From Lachnospiraceae bacterium (GTDB taxonomy: Bacteria; Bacillota; Clostridia; Lachnospirales; Lachnospiraceae), in NCBI GenBank assembly GCA_017430085.1, contig JAFRNR010000011.1, forward strand, positions 1 through 64,000: a DNA stretch of 64,000 nt, given 5' to 3'. A program made the translations under genes and the position numbers. Positions 50,601 through 58,192 of this stretch are shown here, piece by piece (the stretch's first letter is position 1; each line of letters starts with the position of its first letter). The notes under the pieces are model-generated. The model saw nothing but the letters and a program-made list of their open reading frames with translations. It had not been told where the DNA came from and did no database searches.

Positions 50601-51515
50601 TTACATTTTGCACAGCTCCGCCGCCGTTTCCGCGGCGAGGCGGGCGTTGTTCAGGACAAGTTTGATGTTGGAGGCGAGGCTGTCGCCGCCGGTGATTTCC
50701 GCGACGCGGGCGAGAAGGAAGGGCGTGGTCTCCTTGCCGTGGATGCCCTGCGCGCGGCTTTCCGCCAGCGCCTGTTCAATGGCGGCGTCTATGACGGCCT
50801 TGGGCATGGAGTATTCCTCCGGGATGGGATTGGTCACCAGCATGCCGCCGCGCAGCCCCATCTGCTGCTGGGTATGGAACGCCGCCGCCAGCTCCGCGGG
50901 GCTTTCCATCCGGTAATCCACGGAAAAGCCGCTCTCGCGCGTATAGAACGCGGGCAGCTCGTTCGTCCGGTACCCCAGCACCGGGACGCCCTTGGTCTCC
51001 AGGTATTCCAGCGTCAGGCCCAGGTCCAGAATGCTCTTGGCGCCCGCGCAGACTACCATGACCGGCGTCTGGGCCAGCTCCTCCAGGTCCGCAGAGATAT
51101 CCATGGTGGTCTCCGCGCCGCGGTGCACGCCTCCGATCCCGCCCGTGGCGAAGATCCGGATCCCGGCCATGTATGCGATCATCATGGTCGTGGTGACCGT
51201 GGTCGCCCCATCCTGTCCGCGGGCGACTAATACGGCCAAATCGCGCCGCGAGGCCTTGGCGATCTGCGGCCCTTTTTTCCCGAAATACTCGATCTCATCC
51301 GGCGTCAGCCCCGCCTTCAGGCGGCCGCCGATCACCGCGATGGTCGCCGGTACCGCACCGCCGTCCCGCACGGCCTGCTCCACCGCCAGCGCCGTCTCCA
51401 CATTCTGCGGATACGGCATCCCGTGCGAAATGATCGTGGACTCCAGCGCGACTACGGGCCTTCCTTCCCGCAGCGCCTGCGTCACTTCCTCTTTAATGTC
51501 CAGATACTGATTCAT
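50601..51515 (-). CDS. psuG: Pseudouridine-5'-phosphate glycosidase
   Basis: 304 residues, splits pseudouridine 5'-phosphate into uracil and ribose 5-phosphate. Family blocks are plain: PVVALESTIISHGMPYPQN, TIAVIGGRLKAGLT, GIRIFATGGIGGVHRGAETT, VVCAGAKSILDLGLTLEYLE and GMLVTNPIPEEYSM. No psuK kinase or psuT transporter gene is adjacent, so phosphorylated substrate must come from a kinase elsewhere. Own promoter at 51554-51582. Confidence 0.95.
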   Translation of the reverse strand: MNQYLDIKEEVTQALREGRPVVALESTIISHGMPYPQNVETALAVEQAVRDGGAVPATIAVIGGRLKAGLTPDEIEYFGKKGPQIAKASRRDLAVLVARGQDGATTVTTTMMIAYMAGIRIFATGGIGGVHRGAETTMDISADLEELAQTPVMVVCAGAKSILDLGLTLEYLETKGVPVLGYRTNELPAFYTRESGFSVDYRMESPAELAAAFHTQQQMGLRGGMLVTNPIPEEYSMPKAVIDAAIEQALAESRAQGIHGKETTPFLLARVAEITGGDSLASNIKLVLNNARLAAETAAELCKM

Positions 51516-51553
51516 GTCAATGATCCTTTGCTATATTGTATTTTGCCGCAATA

Positions 51554-51582
51554 ATTATACAGGAAACGCCGGGGATGTTCAA
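51554..51582 (-). promoter_or_regulatory. Promoter of psuG
   Basis: Minus strand: TTGAAC (51582-51577), 17-nt spacer, perfect TATAAT (51559-51554). Confidence 0.75.
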
Positions 51583-51647
51583 CCTCTAATTCAGCGCAGA
51601 CCGGGTGGGTTACGGGGACGGTTCTCCCCGGGCGATTATGGTTCCGC

Positions 51648-51676
51648 TTGCCCCTGCGCGCGGAAGGTGGTAAAAT
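51648..51676 (+). promoter_or_regulatory. Promoter of msrA
   Basis: TTGCCC (51648-51653), 17-nt spacer, TAAAAT (51671-51676). The DNA between the two divergent promoters (51583-51647) holds GGGGACGGTTCTCCCCGGG, a possible relic hairpin. Confidence 0.6.
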
Positions 51677-51713
51677 ACTTAACAGAATCCTTGCAGTACC
51701 GAAGGAGACGATG

Positions 51714-52229
51714 ATGAAAGAAATCTATCTTGCGGGCGGATGCTTCTGGGGCATGCAGAAGTATTTCGACCAGTTCGATGGCGTGGCGGAGACCGAGGTG
51801 GGCTACGCCAACGGCCCCACGGAGGCCCCGTCCTATCAGGAAGTCTGCGCCAGCAGCGGGCATGCCGAGACGCTGCGCATCGGGTACGATCCGGAGAAGA
51901 TCAGCCTGACGCAGCTGCTGGACTTCTATTTCCTCGTGATCGACCCGCTGTCCTACAACCGCCAGGGCGGCGATACCGGCGTGCAGTACCGGACCGGGAT
52001 CTATTACACAGATGAGGCGGATCTGCCGGAGATCCGCACGGTTTACGACAGAGAAGAGAAGAAGGTCGGCGCGCCGCTGGCCGTGGAACTGAAGCTCCTG
52101 CAGAACTTTTTCTCCGCGGAGGCGTATCATCAGAAATACCTGGAGAAAAACCCCGGCGGCTACTGCCACATCCCGCCGCGCATGATGCATCTGCGGGACG
52201 GCGCGGGCGCCGGACAGGAAGAAGCATGA
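51714..52229 (+). CDS. msrA: Peptide methionine sulfoxide reductase A
   Basis: 171 residues; reduces methionine-S-sulfoxide. Catalytic GGCFWGMQKYF (Cys about residue 9-10), GYANGPTEAPSYQEVCASSG, and DTGVQYRTGIYY are standard. The usual conserved Thr-Glu after GY is present in altered order. GAAGGAG lies 6 nt before ATG 51714; ATG 51711 is too close to it. The stop overlaps the xseA start (ATGA). Confidence 0.94.
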   Translation: MKEIYLAGGCFWGMQKYFDQFDGVAETEVGYANGPTEAPSYQEVCASSGHAETLRIGYDPEKISLTQLLDFYFLVIDPLSYNRQGGDTGVQYRTGIYYTDEADLPEIRTVYDREEKKVGAPLAVELKLLQNFFSAEAYHQKYLEKNPGGYCHIPPRMMHLRDGAGAGQEEA

Positions 52230-53779
52230 TCAGACTGAGCGTTCCGTTTACGGAAAAAGACGAAGTGAAGAAATACGGAGCCCGCTGGAATCCCAACGGG
52301 AAGTTCTGGTATTATCCGGGGGAGGAACTGCCGGCGGAACTGGAACGCTGGGCACTGAAGGGGACGCAGGCGGAAGCAGCGGCAAAGCCCCATAAAACGC
52401 CGACGGTTTCGAAAACGAACGGGCTTTCCGCGGCCGAAACCGGCCTTTTCACCGCGGCCGAAACCGGCCTGTTCAGCACGCCCGAAACGTCCCCCGAACC
52501 CTTCCTCACCGTCTCCCAGCTCAGCGAACTCATCCGTGCCCACTACTACCGGGAGCCCGCCTTCCGCAGCCTCTTAGTCCGCGGCGAAGTGACCAACCTG
52601 AACGAAAAGATCCGCCAGGACGGCAGCGCGCACCTGTATTTCTCGCTGAAAGACCCGGACGCGCTCATCGGCTGCATCCTGTGGAAGGATGACATAAAAA
52701 GCGCTCTGGCGGCGCCGCTCAAAAACGGCCAGATGGTGTCCGTCAAGGGCTCGCTGGACTATTTCACCGGTCAGGGCAAAACGCAGCTGAAAGCGGAGCG
52801 CATCACGGAACTCGGCGTGGGCAATGCAAGCCTGGCCCTGCTGCAGCTGCATAAAAAATTGGAACAGGAGGGGCTGTTCAACCCGGAGTGGAAGAAGCCG
52901 ATCCCGAAGCACCCGCAGGCGGTGGGGATCGTGACCTCGCGCAGCGGCCAGGCCATCCAGGACATCTGCAAAGTGGCGGCCAAGCGCGACCCGTACGTGC
53001 AGCTCGTGCTGTATCCGGTGACGGTGCAGGGAAAGCAGGCGGCGGAGAGCATCGTGAAGGGCATTCAGGCGCTGGACGCCTATGGGGTGGACACCATCAT
53101 CGTGGGCCGCGGCGGCGGTTCGGAGGAGGAACTGTATTCCTACAACGACGAGGCCGTCGTCCGTGCAGTGTTCGCTGCTAAAACGCCCGTTATTTCCGCG
53201 GTCGGTCACGCCGGCAACTGGACGCTGATCGACTTTGTCTCGGACAAGCGCGTGGCTACGCCGACAGAAGCGGCAGAAGAAGCCGTCCCCGACGTGATGG
53301 CGGAACTGCGCCGCCTGAAAACGCTGACCCGCGAGCTGCAGGCGGTCTTCCTGGGCCAGCTGCTGCAGAAAAAGAGGCGTCTGGAAGTGCAGCGCACCGC
53401 GCTGGAAGCCCGTCATCCGCGCCGCCTGCTGGAGGAACGGAAGACCCGGTACGCGTATCTGAAGGAAAAAATGGACGCGGCCGCGCAGGCTGTCCTGCAG
53501 CGGGACAAAAACCGTTTTGCCCTGCAGGACGCGGCGCTGCGTGCCAATATCGGCGCCGTGTTCGACAGGAAAAAACACCGCTTTGAGCTGGCCGTCGCCC
53601 GCCTGCACGGCCTGTCCCCGACGGCCAAGCTTGTTAAAGGTTTCGGCTATATCAGCCTGGCCGGCAAGCCGCTCACCAGTGTAGAGCAGGCGCAGCCCGG
53701 CGATGCTTTAGAGATCCGCATCCATGACGGCGCGCTGGAAGCCGGCGTCACGAATATCAGGAGGGAAAACGATGCCTAA
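52226..53779 (+). CDS. xseA: Exodeoxyribonuclease VII large subunit with N-terminal DUF5710-like domain
   Basis: 517 residues, about 70-100 more than usual. Residues 1-45 (LSVPFTEKDEVKKYGARWNP, FWYYPGEELPAELERW) resemble DUF5710, a small domain usually found in plasmid primase-like or DNA-handling proteins. A linker with a 24-bp direct repeat (AAETGLF twice) leads to the normal protein: OB fold (LTVSQLSELIRAHYYREPAF, HLYFSLKDPDALIGCILWK), catalytic core (VGIVTSRSGQAIQDI, IIVGRGGGSEEELYSYNDE, VISAVGHAGNW) and the coiled-coil tail. The enzyme cuts single-stranded DNA to oligonucleotides. Overlaps xseB by 8 bp. Confidence 0.93.
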   Translation: MIRLSVPFTEKDEVKKYGARWNPNGKFWYYPGEELPAELERWALKGTQAEAAAKPHKTPTVSKTNGLSAAETGLFTAAETGLFSTPETSPEPFLTVSQLSELIRAHYYREPAFRSLLVRGEVTNLNEKIRQDGSAHLYFSLKDPDALIGCILWKDDIKSALAAPLKNGQMVSVKGSLDYFTGQGKTQLKAERITELGVGNASLALLQLHKKLEQEGLFNPEWKKPIPKHPQAVGIVTSRSGQAIQDICKVAAKRDPYVQLVLYPVTVQGKQAAESIVKGIQALDAYGVDTIIVGRGGGSEEELYSYNDEAVVRAVFAAKTPVISAVGHAGNWTLIDFVSDKRVATPTEAAEEAVPDVMAELRRLKTLTRELQAVFLGQLLQKKRRLEVQRTALEARHPRRLLEERKTRYAYLKEKMDAAAQAVLQRDKNRFALQDAALRANIGAVFDRKKHRFELAVARLHGLSPTAKLVKGFGYISLAGKPLTSVEQAQPGDALEIRIHDGALEAGVTNIRRENDA

Positions 53780-53978
53780 CGAAACGATCAACAACCGGGA
53801 ACCGTTCAACGTCGACGAAGCGCTGGACCGCCTCGAAGCCATCAACCGCCGTCTCGCGGAGGAGAACATCCCCCTGAATGAGGCGCTGGACCTGTACCGC
53901 CAGGGCGCGGTGCTGGCGGAGCGCTGCCAGAAACAGCTGGAAGGCGTGGAAAAAGAGCTCATCACGCTCCAGGGATGA
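53772..53978 (+). CDS. xseB: Exodeoxyribonuclease VII small subunit
   Basis: 68 residues; helical hairpin that wraps the XseA coiled coil. VDEALDRLEAINRRLAEENI and PLNEALDLYRQGAVLAERCQ are the family signature. ATG 53772 has AGGAGG 8 nt upstream (within the end of xseA). Confidence 0.94.
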   Translation: MPNETINNREPFNVDEALDRLEAINRRLAEENIPLNEALDLYRQGAVLAERCQKQLEGVEKELITLQG

Positions 53979-54000
53979 CCCCGCGTGTGAAATTTCTGTG

Positions 54001-54027
54001 AAACCGGACATTTTGCCCGGTTTTTTG
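54001..54027 (+). terminator. Terminator after xseB
   Basis: AAACCGG (54001-54007) pairs with CCGGTTT (54017-54023), then TTT. It overlaps the likely promoter of the two-component system (CGGACA 54005-54010, TATGAT 54029-54034). Confidence 0.7.
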
Positions 54028-54058
54028 TTATGATAGTGCCAAAAGGAGGCGGCAGACC

Positions 54059-54754
54059 ATGACGCAGGCAAAAATCTTAGTAGTAGACGACGAAGAACGC
54101 ATGAGAAGCCTGATCCGGGATTTCCTGGTCCGGGAACGTTATACCGTCATAGAAGCGGCGAACGGCGAGGAAGCCCTGGAGAAGTTTTTTGATACCAAGG
54201 ACATCAGCCTGATCCTGCTGGACGTGATGATGCCCAAACTGGACGGCTGGCAGGTGCTGGCGGAGATCCGCCGCTACAGCAAAGTCCCGGTCATCATGCT
54301 CACCGCGCTGGGCGAAGACCGCGACGAGATCAAAGGCTTCGAACTCGACGCGGACGAATACGTGACCAAGCCCTTCAGCCCGCGCGTCCTGATGGCCCGC
54401 GTGGCCGCGATCCTGCGCCGCCAGGAGGAGAGCAGCGCCGCGCCCCTTGTCATGGGCGGCCTGAAGCTGGACCGCGTCGCGCGCGAACTCACCGTGGACG
54501 GCAGACCCGTGGACCTTTCCCTGAAGGAATACGAGCTGATGCAGTATTTCCTGGAAAATCCCGGCGTCGCCCTGTCCCGCGAATCCATCCTGAACCACGT
54601 CTGGAATTATAATTACTACGGGGACGCCCGCACCATCGACACGCACGTGAAGAAGCTCCGCAGCAAGCTCGGCCCGTACGGCGACCGCATCAAGACGCTG
54701 TGGGGCATCGGCTACAAACTGGAAGCAGAGGCGCCGGACCATGAAGAATCCTGA
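54059..54754 (+). CDS. OmpR-family response regulator
   Basis: 231 residues. Receiver domain with acidic pocket DDE (10-12), phospho-acceptor Asp55 in LILLDVMMPKLDGW, Thr in MLTALGED and Lys in YVTKPFSP; C-terminal winged helix (LSLKEYELMQYFLENPGVAL, DARTIDTHVKKLRSKLG). AAAGGAGG precedes the ATG. It overlaps its partner kinase by 14 bp. Target genes unknown. Confidence 0.94.
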   Translation: MTQAKILVVDDEERMRSLIRDFLVRERYTVIEAANGEEALEKFFDTKDISLILLDVMMPKLDGWQVLAEIRRYSKVPVIMLTALGEDRDEIKGFELDADEYVTKPFSPRVLMARVAAILRRQEESSAAPLVMGGLKLDRVARELTVDGRPVDLSLKEYELMQYFLENPGVALSRESILNHVWNYNYYGDARTIDTHVKKLRSKLGPYGDRIKTLWGIGYKLEAEAPDHEES

Positions 54755-56243
54755 GGAAAACAGCGAAGCAAAGACCCGCCGCGGCCTGAGTTTCCGCGCG
54801 AAGAGCACCCTGATCTTCGTGGGTCTGTTTGCGCTGCTCATCGCCGCCCTCTGGCTGATCAACTCCATCTACCTGCAGAAATACTATCTGCGCCGGCAGC
54901 TGGCCCGTCTGGATGAAACGCGCCGCCAGGTGGAAGAACTGGCGAAGGACACGGACAACGAGGACCTGGAGCTCCAGCTGACCCTGCAGTGCGAAAGCAG
55001 CGGCATCGCCGCGGTGCTCGCGCAGGAGAGCAGCCTGGGCTACTACCTGATCGTGTTCACGGCCGGCGGCGAGCGCGGCCCCTGGCAGATGTGGGGGCGC
55101 GAAAACGAACCCGACCGCCCGCGCACCGTATACGAAAAGACGGAGACCTATACCGTCACGCAGGCGGCGGATCCCGTCACCCGCTCGGACAAGATCGAAT
55201 GCATCGGAACGGTGACCGCGGACGACGGCGAGTACCTGTACCTGCTCTCGCTGCCCATGGCCCGCATCGAGGAAAGCGCGGAGATCTCCAACCGCTTCCT
55301 GCTGATGATCGGCGCGGGCATCCTGGCGCTCGGCGCGGTGCTGGTTTTCCTGTTCACCCGCCGCATGACGGAACCCATCCTCGCCCTGGACCGTCTTTCC
55401 CAGAAGATGGCGGACCTGGACTTTTCGGAACGCTTTGAAGGCCGCTCCGGCGATGAGATCCAGACCCTGGGCGAAAACATCAACCACCTGTCCGACCGCC
55501 TGGAGACCACCATTTCAGACCTGACGCAGGCGAATCTGACGCTGGAAGAAGACGTGCGGGAGAAGGAAGAAGAGAACCGCCGCCGCACCGAACTGCTGGC
55601 CAATATCTCGCATGAACTCAAGACCCCCATTGCGCTGATCCAGGGCTACGCCGAAGGCCTGCGCGACGGGATGTGCGAAGACGAAGATACCCGCACCCGC
55701 TACTCCGACATCATCCTGGACGAGGCGAACCGCATGAACCGCCTGGTCCGCCAGCTCCTGAGCCTGAACGAGATGGAATCCGGCGGCATGAGAGTGGACA
55801 AGACCGACCTGGACCTGAGCGTCCTCATCCGCGAAATGACCGCTCCCTACCAGGTGAAGGCGGCGGAAAGCGGCGACCGCCTGGAAGTGGACGTGCCGGA
55901 GCGCCTGCCCGTCGTTTCCGACGAGCTCCTGCTGGAGCAGATCCTGCAGAATTACCTCAGCAATGCCTTCCATTACGTGAAAGACGGCGGCCTGGTCCGC
56001 GTGAGCGCCGAGCCGCAGGAGGATGGCGCGCTGATTTCTGTATACAATGAAGGAGAGCCGATCCCGGAGGAGGCTCTCGAACAGGTCTGGAACAAGTTTT
56101 ACAAAGTGGACAAGGCCCGCACCCGCACCTACGGCGGCAGCGGCATCGGCCTCTCCGTGGTGAAAGCCGCGGCGGAACTGCTCGGCGGCAGCTGCGGCGT
56201 CGAAAACCTCGACGGCGGCGTCTGCTTTACAGCCCGGATATAG
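54741..56243 (+). CDS. Membrane sensor histidine kinase
   Basis: 500 residues. Helix 1 (TLIFVGLFALLIAALWLI, about 29-47), an external sensor of about 130 residues, helix 2 (FLLMIGAGILALGAVLVFLF), HAMP domain, H-box LLANISHELKTPIALIQGYA (phospho-His), N-box ILQNYLSNAFHYVKDGG and G-boxes GGSGIGLSVVK. The layout is that of VanS/PhoR-type kinases paired with OmpR regulators. The ligand is unknown. The 3' end overlaps the converging DUF5721 gene by 17 bp. Confidence 0.94.
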   Translation: MKNPEENSEAKTRRGLSFRAKSTLIFVGLFALLIAALWLINSIYLQKYYLRRQLARLDETRRQVEELAKDTDNEDLELQLTLQCESSGIAAVLAQESSLGYYLIVFTAGGERGPWQMWGRENEPDRPRTVYEKTETYTVTQAADPVTRSDKIECIGTVTADDGEYLYLLSLPMARIEESAEISNRFLLMIGAGILALGAVLVFLFTRRMTEPILALDRLSQKMADLDFSERFEGRSGDEIQTLGENINHLSDRLETTISDLTQANLTLEEDVREKEEENRRRTELLANISHELKTPIALIQGYAEGLRDGMCEDEDTRTRYSDIILDEANRMNRLVRQLLSLNEMESGGMRVDKTDLDLSVLIREMTAPYQVKAAESGDRLEVDVPERLPVVSDELLLEQILQNYLSNAFHYVKDGGLVRVSAEPQEDGALISVYNEGEPIPEEALEQVWNKFYKVDKARTRTYGGSGIGLSVVKAAAELLGGSCGVENLDGGVCFTARI

Positions 56244-56697
56244 CGTCGCCCAGCCCCAGATCCTCCAGCAGCCGCAGGACCTGCTTATCCCACAGCGCCG
56301 CGGTCCCGGAGTGCGGCCGGAACGTTTTTTCACTGACTCCGGTGGTCAGCATCAGTTTTTCTTCCCGGTACCGGATATTCAGAAAGAGCAGCGGAAGAGG
56401 CTCCTCCGCCGGCTCCCCGCCCTGCGCGAGCAGGGCTTTTGTTTTGTCGGAAGGCCAGATCAGGGCGAGGGAGAAACTCTTAGGCGGGACTTTGCCTTTG
56501 ATCAGCTGAAACGCGAGCGGTTTGACCTGTTCCCAGCGGATGTACGGGGCCGCATCCTCCGCCGTCGCGCTCCCGTCGAAATCCGTGGTGAAGGACGTAA
56601 CGAAGCGGCCTTCCGCGAGGAGGAAGTCATCAAAAGCGGGCTCCAGGAAGAGGAGGCGGGAGAAGTCGCGGATGGTTTTGATGTAGATGCCCAGCAT
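56227..56697 (-). CDS. DUF5721-like protein
   Basis: 156 residues. IKTIRDFSRLLFLEPAFDDF, FLLAEGRFVTSFTTDFDGS, and VKPLAFQLIKGKVPPKSFSL, LFLNIRYREEKLMLTTGVSE match, from memory, the DUF5721 family of Clostridia. Function unknown; no catalytic motif or membrane segment. GAGG precedes the ATG. It lies 25 bp after tRNA-Gly and overlaps the kinase gene on the other strand at its 3' end. Confidence 0.72.
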   Translation of the reverse strand: MLGIYIKTIRDFSRLLFLEPAFDDFLLAEGRFVTSFTTDFDGSATAEDAAPYIRWEQVKPLAFQLIKGKVPPKSFSLALIWPSDKTKALLAQGGEPAEEPLPLLFLNIRYREEKLMLTTGVSEKTFRPHSGTAALWDKQVLRLLEDLGLGDAISGL

Positions 56698-56722
56698 GGA
56701 AACCTCGGTGCCAATAAAAAAC

Positions 56723-56793
56723 AGCGGATAACGGGAATCGAACCCGCCTATCCAGCTTGGGAAGCTGGTGTTCTACCAATGAACTATATCCGC
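56723..56793 (-). tRNA. tRNA-Gly (anticodon CCC)
   Basis: 71 nt. Acceptor GCGGATA/TATCCGC with discriminator U, D loop TTCATTGGTAGAA, anticodon arm CCAGC-TTCCCAA-GCTGG, T arm GCGGG-TTCGATT-CCCGT. Anticodon CCC reads GGG. CCA is not encoded. A T-run (GTTTTTTATT) follows and may terminate the tRNA transcript. Confidence 0.95.
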
Positions 56794-56801
56794 TGAACAG
56801 A

Positions 56802-56884
56802 TGCGGAAGAAGGGACTTGAACCCTCACGCTCGTCGAGCACATGATCCTTAGTCATGCCTGTCTGCCAGTTCCAGCACTTCCGC
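56802..56884 (-). tRNA. tRNA-Leu (anticodon AAG)
   Basis: 83 nt class II tRNA. Acceptor GCGGAAG/CTTCCGC with discriminator A, D arm CTGGAACTGGCAGACAG, anticodon arm CATGA-CTAAGGA-TCATG, long variable arm TGCTCGACGAGCG, T arm GAGGG-TTCAAGT-CCCTT. Positions 34-36 are AAG, so it carries A34, which is expected to be edited to inosine. CCA is not encoded. It is 8 bp from tRNA-Gly. Confidence 0.93.
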
Positions 56885-56897
56885 CTGAACGTGAAAA

Positions 56898-56926
56898 AGT
56901 ATATCACGAGTGCGGACACGTTTCAA
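56898..56926 (-). promoter_or_regulatory. Promoter of the tRNA-Leu/tRNA-Gly pair
   Basis: Minus strand: TTGAAA (56926-56921), 17-nt spacer, TATACT (56903-56898). Transcript start about 7 nt before tRNA-Leu. Confidence 0.75.
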
Positions 56927-56952
56927 GTGTTTTTTTCAAAATCCGAAGACTG

Positions 56953-57903
56953 CTATGCGGCGGCCTTCTTTTTGAACAGTCCGTCGCCCCACAGCGCCAT
57001 CGCGGAGCCGATCAGGAACAGCACGATGCCGACCGCCATGTTCAGACCGATCTCCTCATGCAGGAAGATCAGGGCGAAGACCGGCGCCAGCATGGGCTTC
57101 AGGAAGAAAACCACGGCGGCTTCGCGCGCGGAGGTGAGTTCCACGGCGATCATATGGAAGACATTGCCGGCACCGGTGACGATCACACAGATAGCCAGCA
57201 GCGCGGGGACGACGGCCCAGGTCAGCTGCGGGATCAGCGGCACGTCCGCCAGCGGCGTGAGGCCGACCTTCCGGAAAAACGCGGAGACCGCAGGGATATT
57301 GCCCAGCAGGATCAGCGCGGTAAGCTCCAGCGAACCCGCCAGCAGGCCCCCGCAGGTGATCACGATCCCGCCCATCTCGGCGCTCCGCTTTTTCCCGACC
57401 ACCACGTACAATCCGTAGAAGAACGCGCTGAGCAGCGCCAGCAGGACCCCGACCGGATCCAGATGCTGCTCCCAGGGCCGGATGATCACGACCACCGCGG
57501 CGACCTCAAAGAACAGCGCGATGAAATGATTCGGCCCCAGCGGTTCCTTCAGCAGCAGGCCTGCCAGCAGCGTGGCGAACAGTGCGTTGCAGGAGAAGAG
57601 CACGGCGACCGCGGATGCCGGCGCCCGCTGCAGCGCGAGCTGATGGATAAACATGCCCAGTACCGCGAACAGCAGGCCGACCAGCAGAAAGAACGCCAGA
57701 TCGTTCCCTTTCAGCCGCCGTCCTTTCTTCTTCAGCGCATGCACGGCGAACGGGATCAGAAACAGCCCGCCGCCCAGAAAGCGGATCGTCGTGATCTGCA
57801 TCGGCGCGAAAATGCCGGATACCGCTTTCAGGCTGAGCTCCACCGTGCTGAAGATGACAGCAGAGAGGACGATGAGGATATAGCCGAGCGTTTTCTTGTT
57901 CAT
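56953..57903 (-). CDS. EamA-family (drug/metabolite) transporter
   Basis: 316 residues with ten predicted helices in two EamA halves (first half ending near QLALQRAPASAVAVLFSCNA, second near AVELTSAREAAVVFFLKPML). PMLAPVFALIFLHEEIGLNM is typical of the second EamA repeat. Substrate unknown; relatives export amino acids or metabolites. A promoter TTGATT-16-TATGAT (57975-57948, minus) fits. GGAGG precedes the ATG. Confidence 0.88.
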   Translation of the reverse strand: MNKKTLGYILIVLSAVIFSTVELSLKAVSGIFAPMQITTIRFLGGGLFLIPFAVHALKKKGRRLKGNDLAFFLLVGLLFAVLGMFIHQLALQRAPASAVAVLFSCNALFATLLAGLLLKEPLGPNHFIALFFEVAAVVVIIRPWEQHLDPVGVLLALLSAFFYGLYVVVGKKRSAEMGGIVITCGGLLAGSLELTALILLGNIPAVSAFFRKVGLTPLADVPLIPQLTWAVVPALLAICVIVTGAGNVFHMIAVELTSAREAAVVFFLKPMLAPVFALIFLHEEIGLNMAVGIVLFLIGSAMALWGDGLFKKKAAA

Positions 57904-57979
57904 AGGGAGGACCTTCAGTGCGTTTTCATAATGATTTGTCTGATGAAATCATATCATATTGCAGAGAATAATCAAGACA

Positions 57980-58045
57980 AAAATGGGATGGTAAGAAGCG
58001 TCCCCGTGTCACAAAATGGGACGGAAAGAGCCGTCCGCGTGTGCC
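57980..58045 (+). repeat. Two imperfect 33-bp tandem repeats
   Basis: Units 57980-58012 and 58013-58045 share 26 of 33 positions, each starting AAAATGGGA and containing CGTCC and CGTGT. Followed by the hairpin GTGCC-GTTTCG-GGCAC (58041-58056). It lies between divergent genes upstream of the ATPase promoter. Confidence 0.7.
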
Positions 58046-58076
58046 GTTTCGGGCACAGGTAAAAGTCATTTTTTTG

Positions 58077-58105
58077 TTGACATTCCTACGTTTTTTTGCT
58101 ACGAT
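58077..58105 (+). promoter_or_regulatory. Promoter of the 2-oxoacid oxidoreductase region
   Basis: Perfect TTGACA (58077-58082), 17-nt spacer, TACGAT (58100-58105). Transcript start near 58112, leader about 80 nt. Confidence 0.75.
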
Positions 58106-58133
58106 ACAAGTAACATCAGACAACGGAAACATG

Positions 58134-58144
58134 TTGTCAGACAA
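58134..58144. promoter_or_regulatory. Candidate GntR/FadR-type operator
   Basis: TTGTCAGACAA, an 11-bp palindrome with a central A, fits the TTGTNNNACAA core seen in FadR-subfamily GntR operators. It lies about 22 nt after the predicted transcript start. An AGACAA half-copy sits at 58118-58123. Confidence 0.55.
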
Positions 58145-58192
58145 GTGGAACGTGCCGATCACGAATATACCGAGTTTTCCGGGAGGTTCATT

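Noticed and set aside
51583-51647. Riboswitch or small RNA between psuG and msrA
   Set aside because: Only a short GGGGA...TCCCC hairpin relic is visible and the segment lies between two divergent promoters, outside both transcripts.
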